DNA of 64,000 nucleotides from Dentipellis sp. KUC8613 (Eukaryota; Basidiomycota; Agaricomycetes; Russulales; Hericiaceae). Shown here piece after piece: positions 26,879 to 37,110 of the stretch. Within the stretch, counting starts at the first letter, position 1. Each line of letters opens with the position of its first letter. Where the stretch lies: positions 252,613-316,612 of the forward strand of contig NSJX01000016.1 in assembly GCA_002286715.1 (NCBI GenBank), in the 5' to 3' direction. The notes beneath the pieces were generated by a model, which was not told where the DNA came from, made no database searches, and was given only the letters and a program-made list of their open reading frames with translations. Both the position numbers and the translations under genes were made by a program.

Positions 26879-26897
26879 ACGCGTCGCGTCGACGCGT
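26879..26897. promoter_or_regulatory. paired MCB elements (ACGCGT) in a near-palindrome
   Basis: Two ACGCGT sites at 26879-26884 and 26892-26897, separated by CGCGTCG and forming a near-palindrome centred between the divergent H2A and H2B TATA boxes. ACGCGT is the binding site of MBF (Mbp1/Swi6-type) in yeasts, which drives G1/S transcription, so shared S-phase control of both histones is likely. Confidence 0.65.
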
Positions 26898-26933
26898 CAA
26901 GACGGCCAAACACACCCAAAGCCTTGAGCCGGT

Positions 26934-26939
26934 TATATA
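26934..26939 (+). promoter_or_regulatory. TATA box of H2B
   Basis: TATATA about 106 nt upstream of the H2B ATG. Confidence 0.65.
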
Positions 26940-27044
26940 GCCGCGGTCGCGCGTTTGCCTCCTCAACGACTCTCTGCCTCTCCCCACGTCCTTCTTGCCC
27001 TCAAAGTCTATTCTCAGCCAACTCTCCGTCTCTCAAACTTAGCA

Positions 27045-27649
27045 ATGGCCCCCAAACCCGCTTCCACTGCTGGCAAGGCTCCTGCCTCGACTGCCTCCAA
27101 GGCGCCTGCCAAAACTACTTCTGAGGGCTCCAAGGCTGCTAAGAAGACTGCGAAGACTGGTGGCGAGGGTGACGACAAGAAGAAGAGGCGAAAGGTCCGC
27201 AAGGAGACTTACTCCTCTTACATCTACAAGGGTATGTAGTCGAGTTTCTAGTTCGACTTGATAGTTGAACTGACAGCATGTCTGTAGTCCTCAAGCAGGT
27301 CCATCCCGATACGGGTATCTCGAACAAGGCTATGGCCATCTTGAACTCCTTTGTCAACGACATCTTCGAGCGTATTGCGACAGAAGCATCTAGTATGTCG
27401 ATGTTCGGAATCTCGCGCCTTCGCGTGGTATTAATTATCTTTACAGAGCTCGCCGCATACTCGAAGAAGTCTACCATTTCATCACGAGAGATCCAAACTG
27501 CTGTTCGCCTCATCCTGCCCGGTGAACTTTCCAAGCATGCTATTTCTGAGGGGACCAAGTCGGTCACCAAGGTTCGTCTACCACTTTCTTGGCTGCAACC
27601 CGCAACCTGATCTTGTCGTCTTCAGTTCTCGAGTGCCGGTGCAAAATAA
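27045..27649 (+). CDS. histone H2B
   Basis: Core histone, 146 residues, four exons: join(27045..27231,27288..27392,27447..27571,27626..27649). The N-tail is Lys/Ala/Ser-rich. The fold starts at [26 protein letters not shown], continues [16 protein letters not shown] and [30 protein letters not shown], and ends FSSAGAK, with the ubiquitylated lysine present in VTKF. The last exon is only 24 nt and lies just after a phase-0 intron. Paired with divergent H2A. Confidence 0.98.
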
Positions 27650-28009
27650 TCGGCCGGACGGTTGGCGTGTTGTATTCTACTATTGTACACTTTGTTAGTC
27701 TATTTATCATTTACTTGTCTTTCCTATATCCTTGGTGCAACGTGCATGGCTTCTTGAGATTCATCGTGAGGCGCCTATAACACTACACTGAGTTTATCAT
27801 TTGCTGTCCGACCCGAATAGCTGGAGGGACGGTCTTGACATCGAAACCGTAGCAAACCATGAGCATACCGTCCAGCTCAGAAATAACAGCAACATAGGCA
27901 TCTGCGGCGATGACAGAGGGCATGACAGCAATATTCTCATAAGAGAGACATTAGATATAAGATACTTTGCTCGTCTTCCAACCATGACAATGCGCGAACC
28001 ATCGACCGT
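27650..28009. other. convergent 3' flanks of H2B and erg2
   Basis: No coding exon seen; T-rich after the H2B stop. Confidence 0.45.
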
Positions 28010-28836
28010 CTAGATCTTGCCAATGAGTAGATTCCGTATAATCTCCCTTCCAGTGATGCGGACGGTGTTGGCGAAGGTGCCAAAATCGAGCGTGGAAGTA
28101 AGCGTGTCGGCAAAGCCGAAGGGCAGCATGAGCGGGATCCATCCTGGCAAGATATTTCGTCAGTGATGACTTCGGACGATACAAGCATGACCACGCGTAC
28201 CCCTAGCATATTCCAAGGCGAAGCAGCCCTCGTGCATCTTGTACTGCTTCACGACACCCCGCGGCATGAAGTTTACGTCACCAGGACCATACCGCTCCAT
28301 CTCCAGCGCACCAGGCCTGAACGCCCACTCCTCGCCGACAAGGACGTGGAAGTAGTCATCAGCAGTGTGCACGCCAGAATGGCCCTCCGTACCCAACGGC
28401 GTGCCGAAGATGATGAGGTACTCGGTGATGGACACATGGATCTGGTACATAGCGCCCATTGCACCCCCTGCATTGTTGAAGACCCACTCGGAGGAGTTGG
28501 TGTTGAGTGCAATTTGAGTAGAGGGGTACGTCGCAGTGAGGTTGGCAACGATGTGGTCGATCATGCCTTGCGTCGAGTTGGGTGACGCAGCGATGGCAGC
28601 CCGGGCGAGGTCGTGGAGGAATGGCGGGTCGAATACATACCACCGTTCCTACGAAGGTCGGTCAGTTAAACGACTACATAGAAGGGAGGATGACGGACCT
28701 TAATGCTGTCAAGGAAGCTGCAGAGGGCGGCGAAGAGGAAGACAACCACCGCGCGAACAACCCATTTTGTGAATGAGCTGGCAGGGCTCTTTTTCGTACC
28801 CGCCTTGGGAGATTGCTTTGACTTTGCCGTGGACAT
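28010..28836 (-). CDS. erg2: sterol C-8 (delta8-delta7) isomerase Erg2
   Basis: Moves the ring double bond of fecosterol from C8 to C7 in ergosterol synthesis, in the endoplasmic reticulum membrane; homologous to the mammalian sigma-1 receptor. Three exons, complement(join(28010..28143,28201..28648,28699..28836)), 239 residues. An N-terminal membrane helix ([17 protein letters not shown]) is followed by the Erg2 signature [20 protein letters not shown], then [36 protein letters not shown], and the terminal LLIGKI. The last motif needs the 57-nt intron splicing after YAR. The ATG at 28836 gives a short Lys/Ser-rich cytosolic end; an in-frame codon further upstream is not needed. Confidence 0.95.
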
Positions 28837-30198
28837 GGTACAAGCAGAAGATATGGGCAGACGACGAAAGCGCACCCTGCCGCGTCTGGCTCAATTTGAG
28901 GGAGTTCAAAATGGACGCCCGAAGTGGTACGACAATAAGCGCCCGCGACGCGTCGGCGCGACGCTCACTCGGACGCGTCCACCAATCAGCGTCGTCGTCG
29001 CCGTCGCCCTGCCAGTGTGTCCCCCTGCTTGCCAACGACCTACACGGTATGCTTCCCACCAACATCTCTCGGTCCCTCCTCGTGACTACTACAATAGAAA
29101 TAGGTTCTCCAGGGCAGCCGCGTTTCTCGCCGCTAACATGGATGTCGTACAAGTAGATATTCTGGAATCTGAAGACGGTACCTTCGTCACTTCAGAAGTT
29201 GTTTCACAGCCAAGCCATGTAGTAAGTGATGTATCTAGTCGTACGATTTCTAAACTCCAAATTTCTCTTGACTTACATGCACATCTAATCGTTGTACTCA
29301 CCAGGGGGCCGAATCACAGTCAAGCATGCATCGACATCTCAGGAGGGCCCAGCCATTAGTCCGTTCTGTTGGCGTTTGACCAGCTGAAAGGCTGCTCATA
29401 CTTTCTTCCTTCCTGCGAAGAACCGTATGTCTGGCAAGGCAAATCTTCGTTTGCTAGGGGCAGGCAGGCGAGTGCAGCTACGTATAACATCTCAAGCAAC
29501 GACTCGCAGCCATGTCACCCTAAAGAACAAAAGACTCAATATTACAACGGACACCCACGCAAAACTGTATATCGACCAAGACGATCCACTACATGAAGCC
29601 AGGTTATCCACATGAGTCCGGATATATATATCGGCCCACTCTTCCTTCCATTCGCATGCCCATCCCAGGGGCCCCTGACTCAAGCAGTCAATGCTGTACC
29701 GGCGCGTGCCATCCGGGTCACTATCGACAACACTCAGAGCGATCACCCTAATGCTCCTGGTCCTTATGATCTTGACTCTGCCTGCGACTCGTCGCAGGGG
29801 CACAAACTGAGGCCGCTGAGCCGCGTCCCACTGCTTGTCGCTAGCATCAAAATCTTTCAAGCCTGTCCGTCAAATGCCATGTATCTCTTTCACGACCTCT
29901 GGAATCAGCATATGATCGTGCGGGGAGTTTGCCTGCAAGTGGCCTGAGCTTCCTTGACTCGGTCTCTTATGGTAAGAGTCTACGCCTTTCACTCGCATGT
30001 ATCGCTGACTTCCGTTCGTGTGTCATCCTCGCCGGTACCGAAGATCTAGGCTCGACCCAGTCATGCAAAGTTCACGATATACTGACCACACACTCTTGCC
30101 TGCTTTCCTGTACTTTCGCCCCTACAACCCCTTGGTTCCCTATTTGGGCGTGCAGTATAAAATGCATCCGTGTCGCGCTCGCTTTCCAACCATCCAAT
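28837..30198. other. 1.4-kb divergent spacer, nothing recognised
   Basis: Between erg2 and the SDR gene. Short frames on both strands show no motif. A TATATATA lies on the plus strand near 29623. Confidence 0.45.
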
Positions 30199-31409
30199 AT
30201 GTCTTTCGACTGGGACAAAACTCGAAAACGTCAGGAAACCGCCCTCCCGAACCTTGACCTTCCCGATATCGCTGACAAGGTCGTGATTGTTACCGGAGGG
30301 AATACTGGTGTGTGGTAAAAATATCGATGATTCGTGCCCTGACCGTCGGGTGGATATAGGCATTGGATATGAAATAGCCAAATATCTCGCCGCGAATGGC
30401 GTCGCGAAGGTAATCCTCGCATGCCGCAATGCAGCCAAAGGAAAGGCCGCTGCCGCTTCTATCGTGCACGAAACCGGTTGTGAACCTACTGAGGCCGAGC
30501 CCTGGCTGCTGGACTTAGCCTCCTTTGCAAGCGTCAGAGCGTTCGTACAGAGATTTAAGGACAGCGGGCTCCCGCTCGATGTCCTGGTCAATAACGCGGC
30601 CATGCACAGTGTCGGGAAGCAAACATCCGAAGATGGTTTAGATCTACTGTGAGTGGGCTCGACGCTATCAGCTCGTACGTCACTTACAGTCACATAGCGT
30701 TCAGGTCGACCACATCAGCCCCCTCCTGCTCACCCTCCTCCTCCTGCCAGTCTTGCAGAGACCCTCATCCGAAGCAGCTCATACAGGACCCGCGCGTATT
30801 GTATGGGTCACGTCCGAAGGCGCCGCCCTCCCACCCTTCCCAGAAGCGTCGCTTCCCCGGCCCGTCACTGCCCTATGCGCCCGCAGCTTCCCGACGCGCG
30901 AGGCAGAGCACGAGGTGTATTTCACTACGAAGCTGCTCAACATCGCATGCTGCATCGAGCTCGCACGTCTCCTCTCCGGATCTCCAGGCCAACGCGAGGT
31001 CAAAGTAGCAGCGGCACACCCAGGGCTAGTCGCTAGTGAGCTGGGAAAGAAGGACATCGAAGGCGACAATTTCAAGCCGGTGGATCTCGAGGGTCGCTAT
31101 GGCATGAAGCCACGCACACCGGCGGATGGTGCCAAGACTATACTCGTTCCTATCGTGTACCCTTCGCTCAAAGTCTGGGGTCGAGCCCGTACCCAGTGGA
31201 ACAGCGAGCAGGCGCGTGAGGAAGGAGAAGTTGTTGATGCTGGGATGGCTATTATGCCCGTGTTCGAGAGTATGGAGGTAATGAAAGAGTATCCGATGAA
31301 GGCTCAAGATGAAGAACTGAGACGAAGGATCTGGGCAGATTCCGTGCAATTGGCAAGTTTGCGAGCAAATGAGATTGACGAACGCTTTGTAGGATTCCAA
31401 ACCATCTGA
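30199..31409 (+). CDS. short-chain dehydrogenase/reductase (retinol-dehydrogenase/WWOX-like)
   Basis: NAD(P)-dependent oxidoreductase, 369 residues, three exons: join(30199..30307,30360..30648,30698..31409). The Rossmann nucleotide motif TGGNTGIGYE is split by the first intron. The structural NNA motif (DVLVNNAAMH) and the catalytic Y-x3-K (VYFTTK) are present, and a HPGLVASELG segment follows. The third-exon acceptor (CATAG at 30691-30697) was chosen because it alone keeps the frame into VDHISPLLLTLLLLPVL, the usual SDR alpha-helix after DGL. Substrate unknown. Its C-terminal ~60 codons recur downstream as a decayed copy at 32284-32476. Confidence 0.88.
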
Positions 31410-31522
31410 ATGTATTCACGTCCGTGCGAAGTAGAGACACGTTCAAACATCGAGTAATGTATGAGACGGGGAAATTGATATACATCGTGTTCTATCTACC
31501 GCGGGTCAACTGCCAAGGTATC

Positions 31523-31854
31523 GTTCAAGCTGTCAAGAAATGGACGAAGAAGGCGGACGAAATACTCAAAGAGCTGACCGCCGACGATCGTCTCAAGATA
31601 CTGTAACAATCACTGGCAAACTATGAAAGGCAAAGAGACGTCGATACGTTGAAGCTCGAGCTCGCAGAGTGTGTACCAGCATATTTTTTACTTAACAAGC
31701 CGCATGCTGACAGACGGGACATTAGCATCAAGAGGGGCTGGGATTTGCTCTCATCGAAGGGGGCTTGGCCGACAACTACAATTGGTGGAGTGCCTTGGCC
31801 AGAAACTCTACGGTATTGATCGCACGGGCTCAGGCCATATATGAAGACCTCGTG
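31523..31854 (+). pseudogene. truncated relic of the small helical protein found at 34644
   Basis: Segments match the intact gene at 34644-35303: KADEILKELTADDRLKIL against the intact LGNLHERDRVKIS, then NYERQRDVDTLKLE, and LARNSTVLIARAQAIYEDLV against LSRDLDELIERAEVLYRDVV. Both copies have a GT donor at the same codon after the last Val. Here a TAA stop (31604-31606) interrupts the frame, the N-terminal hydrophobic part is missing, and the middle join needs a frame change. I read it as a decayed paralog. Confidence 0.5.
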
Positions 31855-32283
31855 GTACGTGGGGTTCCTATCATCCGTATCGAAGGCTCAAGAGGGTCGT
31901 AGAGAACCATAAATCTGGAGCACTCCAGGCTGCCTAGAAGGTCTCCTTTCAGATATTTCAACGCCGAAAAGCTTTGACAAGATTATCAGTCTATTTGACC
32001 TGGAGAGAGCAGGACAAAGCTGACCGTACCAGTATATATTCCTGGGGGAGTGGATAACTATTCGGATGTAATAATTTGACGGGTATTCGAGCGGGGGGCC
32101 TACATCCTGTAGTATCCCGACCATAGGAGGACGGTCTCGCGACGAGCTTGACGATTCACGGAGGCTTCATGGTCGTATGACGGCTGGAGCGCCTCACGTC
32201 ACTGCGCAAGTGAAACAAGGTGTTCACTATCCGGATTCATGCATGCATAACTTCGTCGGCGCTTCCAGCGAATGTAGATAATA
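31855..32283. other. spacer between the two relics
   Basis: AT-richer than the surroundings, with no open frame of note. Probably remains of the same duplication. Confidence 0.35.
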
Positions 32284-32476
32284 GGCGCTTGAGGAAGGAG
32301 AAGTCGTTGATGCCGGGATGGCTGTAGTGCCTGTGTTTGATAACATGGAAGTGATGGAGGAGTGGCTGATGAAGGCACTGGACGGAGAACTTTTGAAGAG
32401 AATTTGAGCTGGATCCGTACAATTGGCAAGTTTGAGGAATATCAAGGTTGATGAACACCTTTCGCGAATTTGAATA
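32284..32476 (+). pseudogene. relic of the SDR gene (C-terminal end only)
   Basis: This stretch repeats the last ~60 codons of the SDR at 31212-31395 at high nucleotide similarity: EEGEVVDAGMA, VPVF..MEVM, then SVQLASLR. A TGA replaces the Trp codon (32404-32406) and no upstream SDR sequence accompanies it. Weaker similarity continues into the 3' flank, for example the GCGGGTNAACTGCC string near 31501 and 32665. Confidence 0.75.
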
Positions 32477-32668
32477 GAGGTTATTTACTCAATGACATCC
32501 GTGTGGTATGTCGAATTGACCGGAAGACCCTTAGCCCTGGCTTGAGTTTTTCCATTCATTCGCATGACAGGGAGACGCCCGAAGTTTTGCGAGGGTATTA
32601 TTCAAACCCCGAAGGATCAAGGCAAGATTGATTAGCTAGAGATGTATTTGAAGTGTGTACACGGCGGG

Positions 32669-34001
32669 TTAACTGCCTAGATATCGCCCTCCGGATAACC
32701 ATTTGATCAGATGAACAGCGGTACGAATGACGGAAGCCACGTGCCAGAATAGCTGGTCAATAAGACGGCCGTCACAGGAGACAACCATCCAGTGTTTTTG
32801 GATCGCCCAGAATTTGCGGCGCATAGCCTGCCATTGGCACAACAACTGCTGAGCATTAGGTCGATCCTCTGGTCTGCGTTTGGTCATTGACAGAATGAAG
32901 GGTGCGAGGAAGCCGACGTTGGTATATTTCTGGAAGTCGCGTCGGTCAAGTCCCGTCCGGACAAATTGATTGAAAAGTAATGACAACTCACGTCGTAGAT
33001 TTCCTCCTTGAACACATTCCCCAGAACAAAGATATCCACCTTGAATGGATCATATGGGATGCTTTCTGATAGCTCCGGCACCTCTTGGTCTCTTCCTAGA
33101 GTGCCAGTCACCAGCTTGTTCGTCGAATCCTTGGGTATAAGCGACGAGATCCCGTAGTCTACATAGTAATATTTGACGCCTTTCTCCAGACGAGATTTGG
33201 GCCACGCGGGCGTGACGCCATCAGGAAGATACAGATCCCTCACGGGGTGGAACCCGTGGGGATACATAGCATCTGCATCCATCATCAAATTTTTCTGGGC
33301 ACAATCTCTGAGAGCACATAGTGTTAGTGGACGCATAGTGACACGTAAGATAAATACCTGTGCGCAACGCCATTTTCATGGAGAAAGACAAGGCCCTGCA
33401 TGATGATCAGAATGACGCTGGGCAGATCACAGCGGAACGGATGTACTTCTAGCAGTTGTTCTCCCAAATCAAGAATTTCTCCAACAAATTGAAAAGGTGG
33501 ACGATTGAATAATCGAAGAAATGGCATGACCATATAAGATACGCTTTTGTCAATTGGATCGGTAAAGACGTCCAAAATCGGGACTGAGTGATTTCGTGGG
33601 TCTCGACGGAGATCTTCCGATGATAGAAATTTGGCGATTCGATATTCGGTATCCTCAGTGTTGACCCTTTTCAGATATACCAAGCGGCCATCCGAAATTC
33701 GAGTTGCGTCAACTAAATCAGGTCTGATCTGACACGATGATCATTTCAGAAAAAAAGTCCGTATGCGGTTGACAAAATGTTTACTTACCGGAGTAGTTGC
33801 ACCATCTTCAGCCCTCAAGACGTCTACGCCTGTCCTTATCCATGATGGCGTCCAGCCAGGCCGAAGCCGTGGTCGGAGCATGTAGCCCTGAGACTGTAAG
33901 AACACCTGGCGGTCGCGCCATTCCGTTTCATGGTGACGGAGAGTCTCACGTCCACGCCCACGTCTCTGTTGATTTTCAATGGGGACCAGACGTTGTTGCA
34001 T
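32669..34001 (-). CDS. fungal protein-kinase-like protein
   Basis: Four exons, complement(join(32669..32929,32992..33307,33358..33728,33789..34001)), 386 residues. The catalytic loop is HRDCAQKNLMMD (HRD split by an intron), the metal-binding motif is DYG (VDYGIS) instead of DFG, and VYLKRV supplies the likely ATP-anchoring Lys. After it come LGRDQEVPEL and VDIFVLGNVF, resembling the APE and helix-F regions, then RPNAQQLL. The N-terminal RPGWTPSW segment is typical of an expanded agaricomycete kinase family. All key catalytic residues seem present, so it may be active. The stop codon falls in a short sequence also found behind the SDR gene (around 31510). The first exon may lack an upstream piece, since a CGTAG acceptor lies directly before the ATG. 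Confidence 0.75.
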
Positions 34002-34643
34002 CTACGTTCGACAGGGGAGTGCTTTCTGACATGTGTGTTGGGAACACGGTCTACGCATGAGGCAGAGACTGAAGCAACGTGGTCGGAGTCGAAAGCACAG
34101 TTTCTGTGATTTCTTACCAGACTGCCGTTCTGAGCAAATGTGCGCCAAATTCTCGGTCCCATATATAAACCTCCGTTGAGTCGGCGACCGGGAAGAGATT
34201 GACTGGCTCCTCCAGGTATGCACATCTGTTGATCTATACCATATTTTCCCCTCGACCCTGATATCTCAGGACAGTAGGGCAAATGTTAAACCTTGAAACG
34301 TTGCAATCGTTGGGAGCTTCCATGCCAGCACGTGTGACCCTCATCGGTTGAATCGCTGCGTCGTTGAAGTCGTCATGCCTCCGCTGGGGCACTATCGGGT
34401 TCATGTATCTCGACGTGGAGGGGTCTTTCCAGATCCCGGACACAGACGCAGTGCATGCGCTGAAACATCGAGGTATATCGCATGGGTCCGGCGTACGCAC
34501 TATCCCCTACCTCAGAGCCTCTCTACTCGCCCAGCACGATAGATACATATAATCAATCCCTCTGTAGGTGAGTGCTTAACTTTGTCTTAGATATGACTCT
34601 TCTAACTCTGTCTGTTCGATTTGGAGGCTGTCGAGCTATCCCC
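34002..34643. other. divergent spacer
   Basis: Between the kinase and the small helical protein. A plus-strand TATATAA near 34548 could serve the downstream gene. No coding exon supported. Confidence 0.4.
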
Positions 34644-35303
34644 ATGTCTGACGCATTGCCACCTATGGTAGGGGATGCGTCCAACCTCATTCAAATTGTT
34701 GGAGCTTGCATAGGGATTCTGGGAGCCGCAGCCGCCGCCATGAATAGTGATCCTGTCACTCTTACCAAGCTGAGTGCTGCGGAAGCTTGGCTGGCAAAAT
34801 CTAAGCAGGTCCTTGGAAATCTACATGAAAGAGATCGGGTCAAAATCTCCCGCAACGACGTCTCTAGAAGACGTAGAGGCGTTGAGAGCCTGTGGGACGA
34901 TCTGCACGAGTACGTCGTACGCGCTACTACATATTATCTCTGCGTGGATATGAAGTGTTGCGCGAATTTCTCAGATGCGAACGAGATCGAGACCTTTTGA
35001 ACGAGAATTTCTTGGATGCCAGTTGGGTCGAACGTCGCAATCGTTGGGGTAAACTATCGCGAGACTTAGACGAGCTAATCGAAAGGGCGGAAGTTTTGTA
35101 TAGGGACGTCGTGGTATGCCGTAGAATTTGACACTAAATGGCCTTAATGCTCACCGACCTTCAGAGGACGACAAACTTGAAGCACGCGGAGGACGACTTG
35201 AATGCTAGTACCAGGTTAGACATGTCCTCCATAATTTTTCTATGTAACTTGCTAATTTCTGGGGAGCAGCGCCGTTGACTTGAATCACGCGGAGGTAGTC
35301 TAA
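34644..35303 (+). CDS. small helical protein of unknown function
   Basis: Four exons, join(34644..34909,34975..35113,35165..35214,35270..35303), 162 residues. Residues 10-32 form a hydrophobic, Gly/Ala-rich helix (LIQIVGACIGILGAAAAAM). The rest is highly charged and predicted helical (ERDRVKISRNDVSRRRR, LSRDLDELIERAEVLYRDVV). The joins were set by frame: the 65-nt first intron (donor GTACGT, acceptor TTTCTCAG) turns an apparent frameshift into a clean fusion. I do not recognise a family. A degenerate paralog lies 2.8 kb upstream. The layout, one hydrophobic helix followed by amphipathic helices, could suit a membrane-associated protein, but this is a guess. Confidence 0.5.
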
Positions 35304-35681
35304 ATTCAAGAATGCGCAGAATGTTGCAGTCTGTTTATCTATGTCGTGATATAAACACGTCGCCTGCATGTCCTAGGTGTATCAAACGTTTTTATCTGCG
35401 ATCCCGGAGGTCGCGCTCACGAGGACAGGAACGGTCGTCATAGCTTGGTAGTGGCAATTCCTTATGTTCTTTGATCATGGAATATTAATGTATGGTATCG
35501 CATCTCATTGAGCACTCCCTAATCATGTTTCACTGGTGCCCTGCGAAAAGGATATATGCATGCCTGGTCTCTCAACCTATAAAAATAATCAAACAGTAGC
35601 GATAACAAAAGAGGTATCGCCAAGATTTACAAGACTGCACCCCTCCACCCTAATGAAGACCATCCCTTACAGCGCCAGCGC
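35304..35681. other. convergent 3' flanks
   Basis: AT-rich, no coding exon seen. Confidence 0.45.
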
Positions 35682-36683
35682 CTACTCGCCCTCATCCATA
35701 CCCCTTCCCACCAGCTCACCGACCCACGCCTCGAAAGCGCCCTGGTCCATCACGCCATTGACATCGAAGAAAGTATTGTATCCTCTCGAGTCGACCGCTT
35801 GTCGCTTCGCGAGCAGGGACTTGCCCGCGTTGGTAGAGCGGATGTACGTGGAATTGAGCGTGTATTGCGGGGAGGGGTGGGCAGATGGGGTGGAGGAGGG
35901 TGCGGTTTTGGGTGCTGGTGGTGCGGGGGAGGTTCGAGAGGCGAGGGTTATCCGCTCGGTTACAATCTAAGCTGAACGGATCAACGAGGCACGAGGAAGG
36001 GCTGACTACAGGAAGATGACGCACGCGTTTATCGAAAGTCTTCCGCTTCCCGACAAATACGATATCGCCCTCGACGAAGTAGGCGTAGAGTGTTTGGAGC
36101 GCGGTGAGGGCGATGTACCTGGTTGTGACGCGTTGAATTAGCCACGGGCCCCGAACTGGAAACGAGACGATCGCGCGCCGTGGAGCCAGAGCACTCCAGT
36201 GATAGAGTACTTCGGGATGGTAGACCCGATGACGGCAGAGCGTGTCATTGAAGCAAAGGAGAGCGGACGTACACTATGAGGCCCACCCACATCACTGGCT
36301 TCGACTCCTCGAAGTCTATGCGCCATCCATAGAATGCAGTCCCTGCGGCGACAAACACGCTTGCCCACCCAAGGGCAAGGCGGACGTCTGTATGAGTATG
36401 AGACTGTTTGAAGAGGTCGGGACGCGAAAGGAACTGCAGACACCATCAACCAACAGGCGATTTAGTCACAATGGCGATAGAGAAGTGGAAGGGTAGAACA
36501 TACACGCTTGACAGCGTCGTCACAAGCATTCTTAAGCTCGGTCAAGTTCGCATTGTTGACCTTCACGACGTCTCGGTCCTCTGTAGAGGGCGTCAAAAGG
36601 TTAAGCAGCGGTCGCGTGTCAGACTTTGAATCCGAGTCTGGTGTTGGGGTCGAGCCATTGGCTGTTTTCTTGCCACGGGCCAT
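35682..36683 (-). CDS. spc2: signal peptidase complex subunit 2 (Spc2/SPCS2)
   Basis: Non-catalytic subunit of the signal peptidase complex in the endoplasmic reticulum, linking the enzyme to the translocon. Four exons, complement(join(35682..35966,36025..36118,36273..36433,36504..36683)), 239 residues. Two adjacent membrane helices are visible (LALGWASVFVAAGTAFYGW and MWVGLIVYIALTALQTLYAYF), followed by a cytosolic part with QYTLNSTYI and GKSLLAKR and an acidic end. Order and spacing are those of Spc2. The third intron (154 nt) is longer than its neighbours. Confidence 0.85.
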
Positions 36684-37110
36684 GTGTTATAGAGCCCTGT
36701 TTCCTAGCGCGAGTGAGCGTATGAAGCCCAGGAAAGAGGGAGAGGAGGGGAACGGGAGAAAGGGAGGGAGGGAAGGGACTAGGACTGGCGGGAGGCTGCA
36801 GTCGACAGCTTACTGCTCTTGGCACAGTCCGCGCCGCGCAACGTGGCGAACTAGTTCGAACTATAGGCGCCCTTCACACGGGCTTGGACATACAAAGCGG
36901 CAACAATTCGATTTCCGTCAGGTGGTTCCCCACAACTTGCGACCGGCCCAATTATCGCCTCGTCCACAATCCACAGACACTATGATACTCCATGAGATGT
37001 CCCTATAGCCGCAGTAGTGGTGAAGCTCTGAAAGTTAAAAGATAATATACAATAGTATACAGCCATAACGGCATGTCCATAGATATCACGATAGATACCA
37101 TCTCCTCCGG
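36684..37110. other. spacer upstream of spc2 and 3' of the LRR gene
   Basis: Purine-rich run (GGGAGAAAGGGAGGGAGG) near 36750-36780 and no coding exon recognised. Confidence 0.45.

Noticed and set aside
34900..34975. Frameshift in the small helical gene
   Set aside because: A 65-nt intron with donor GTACGT and acceptor TTTCTCAG gives a clean join.
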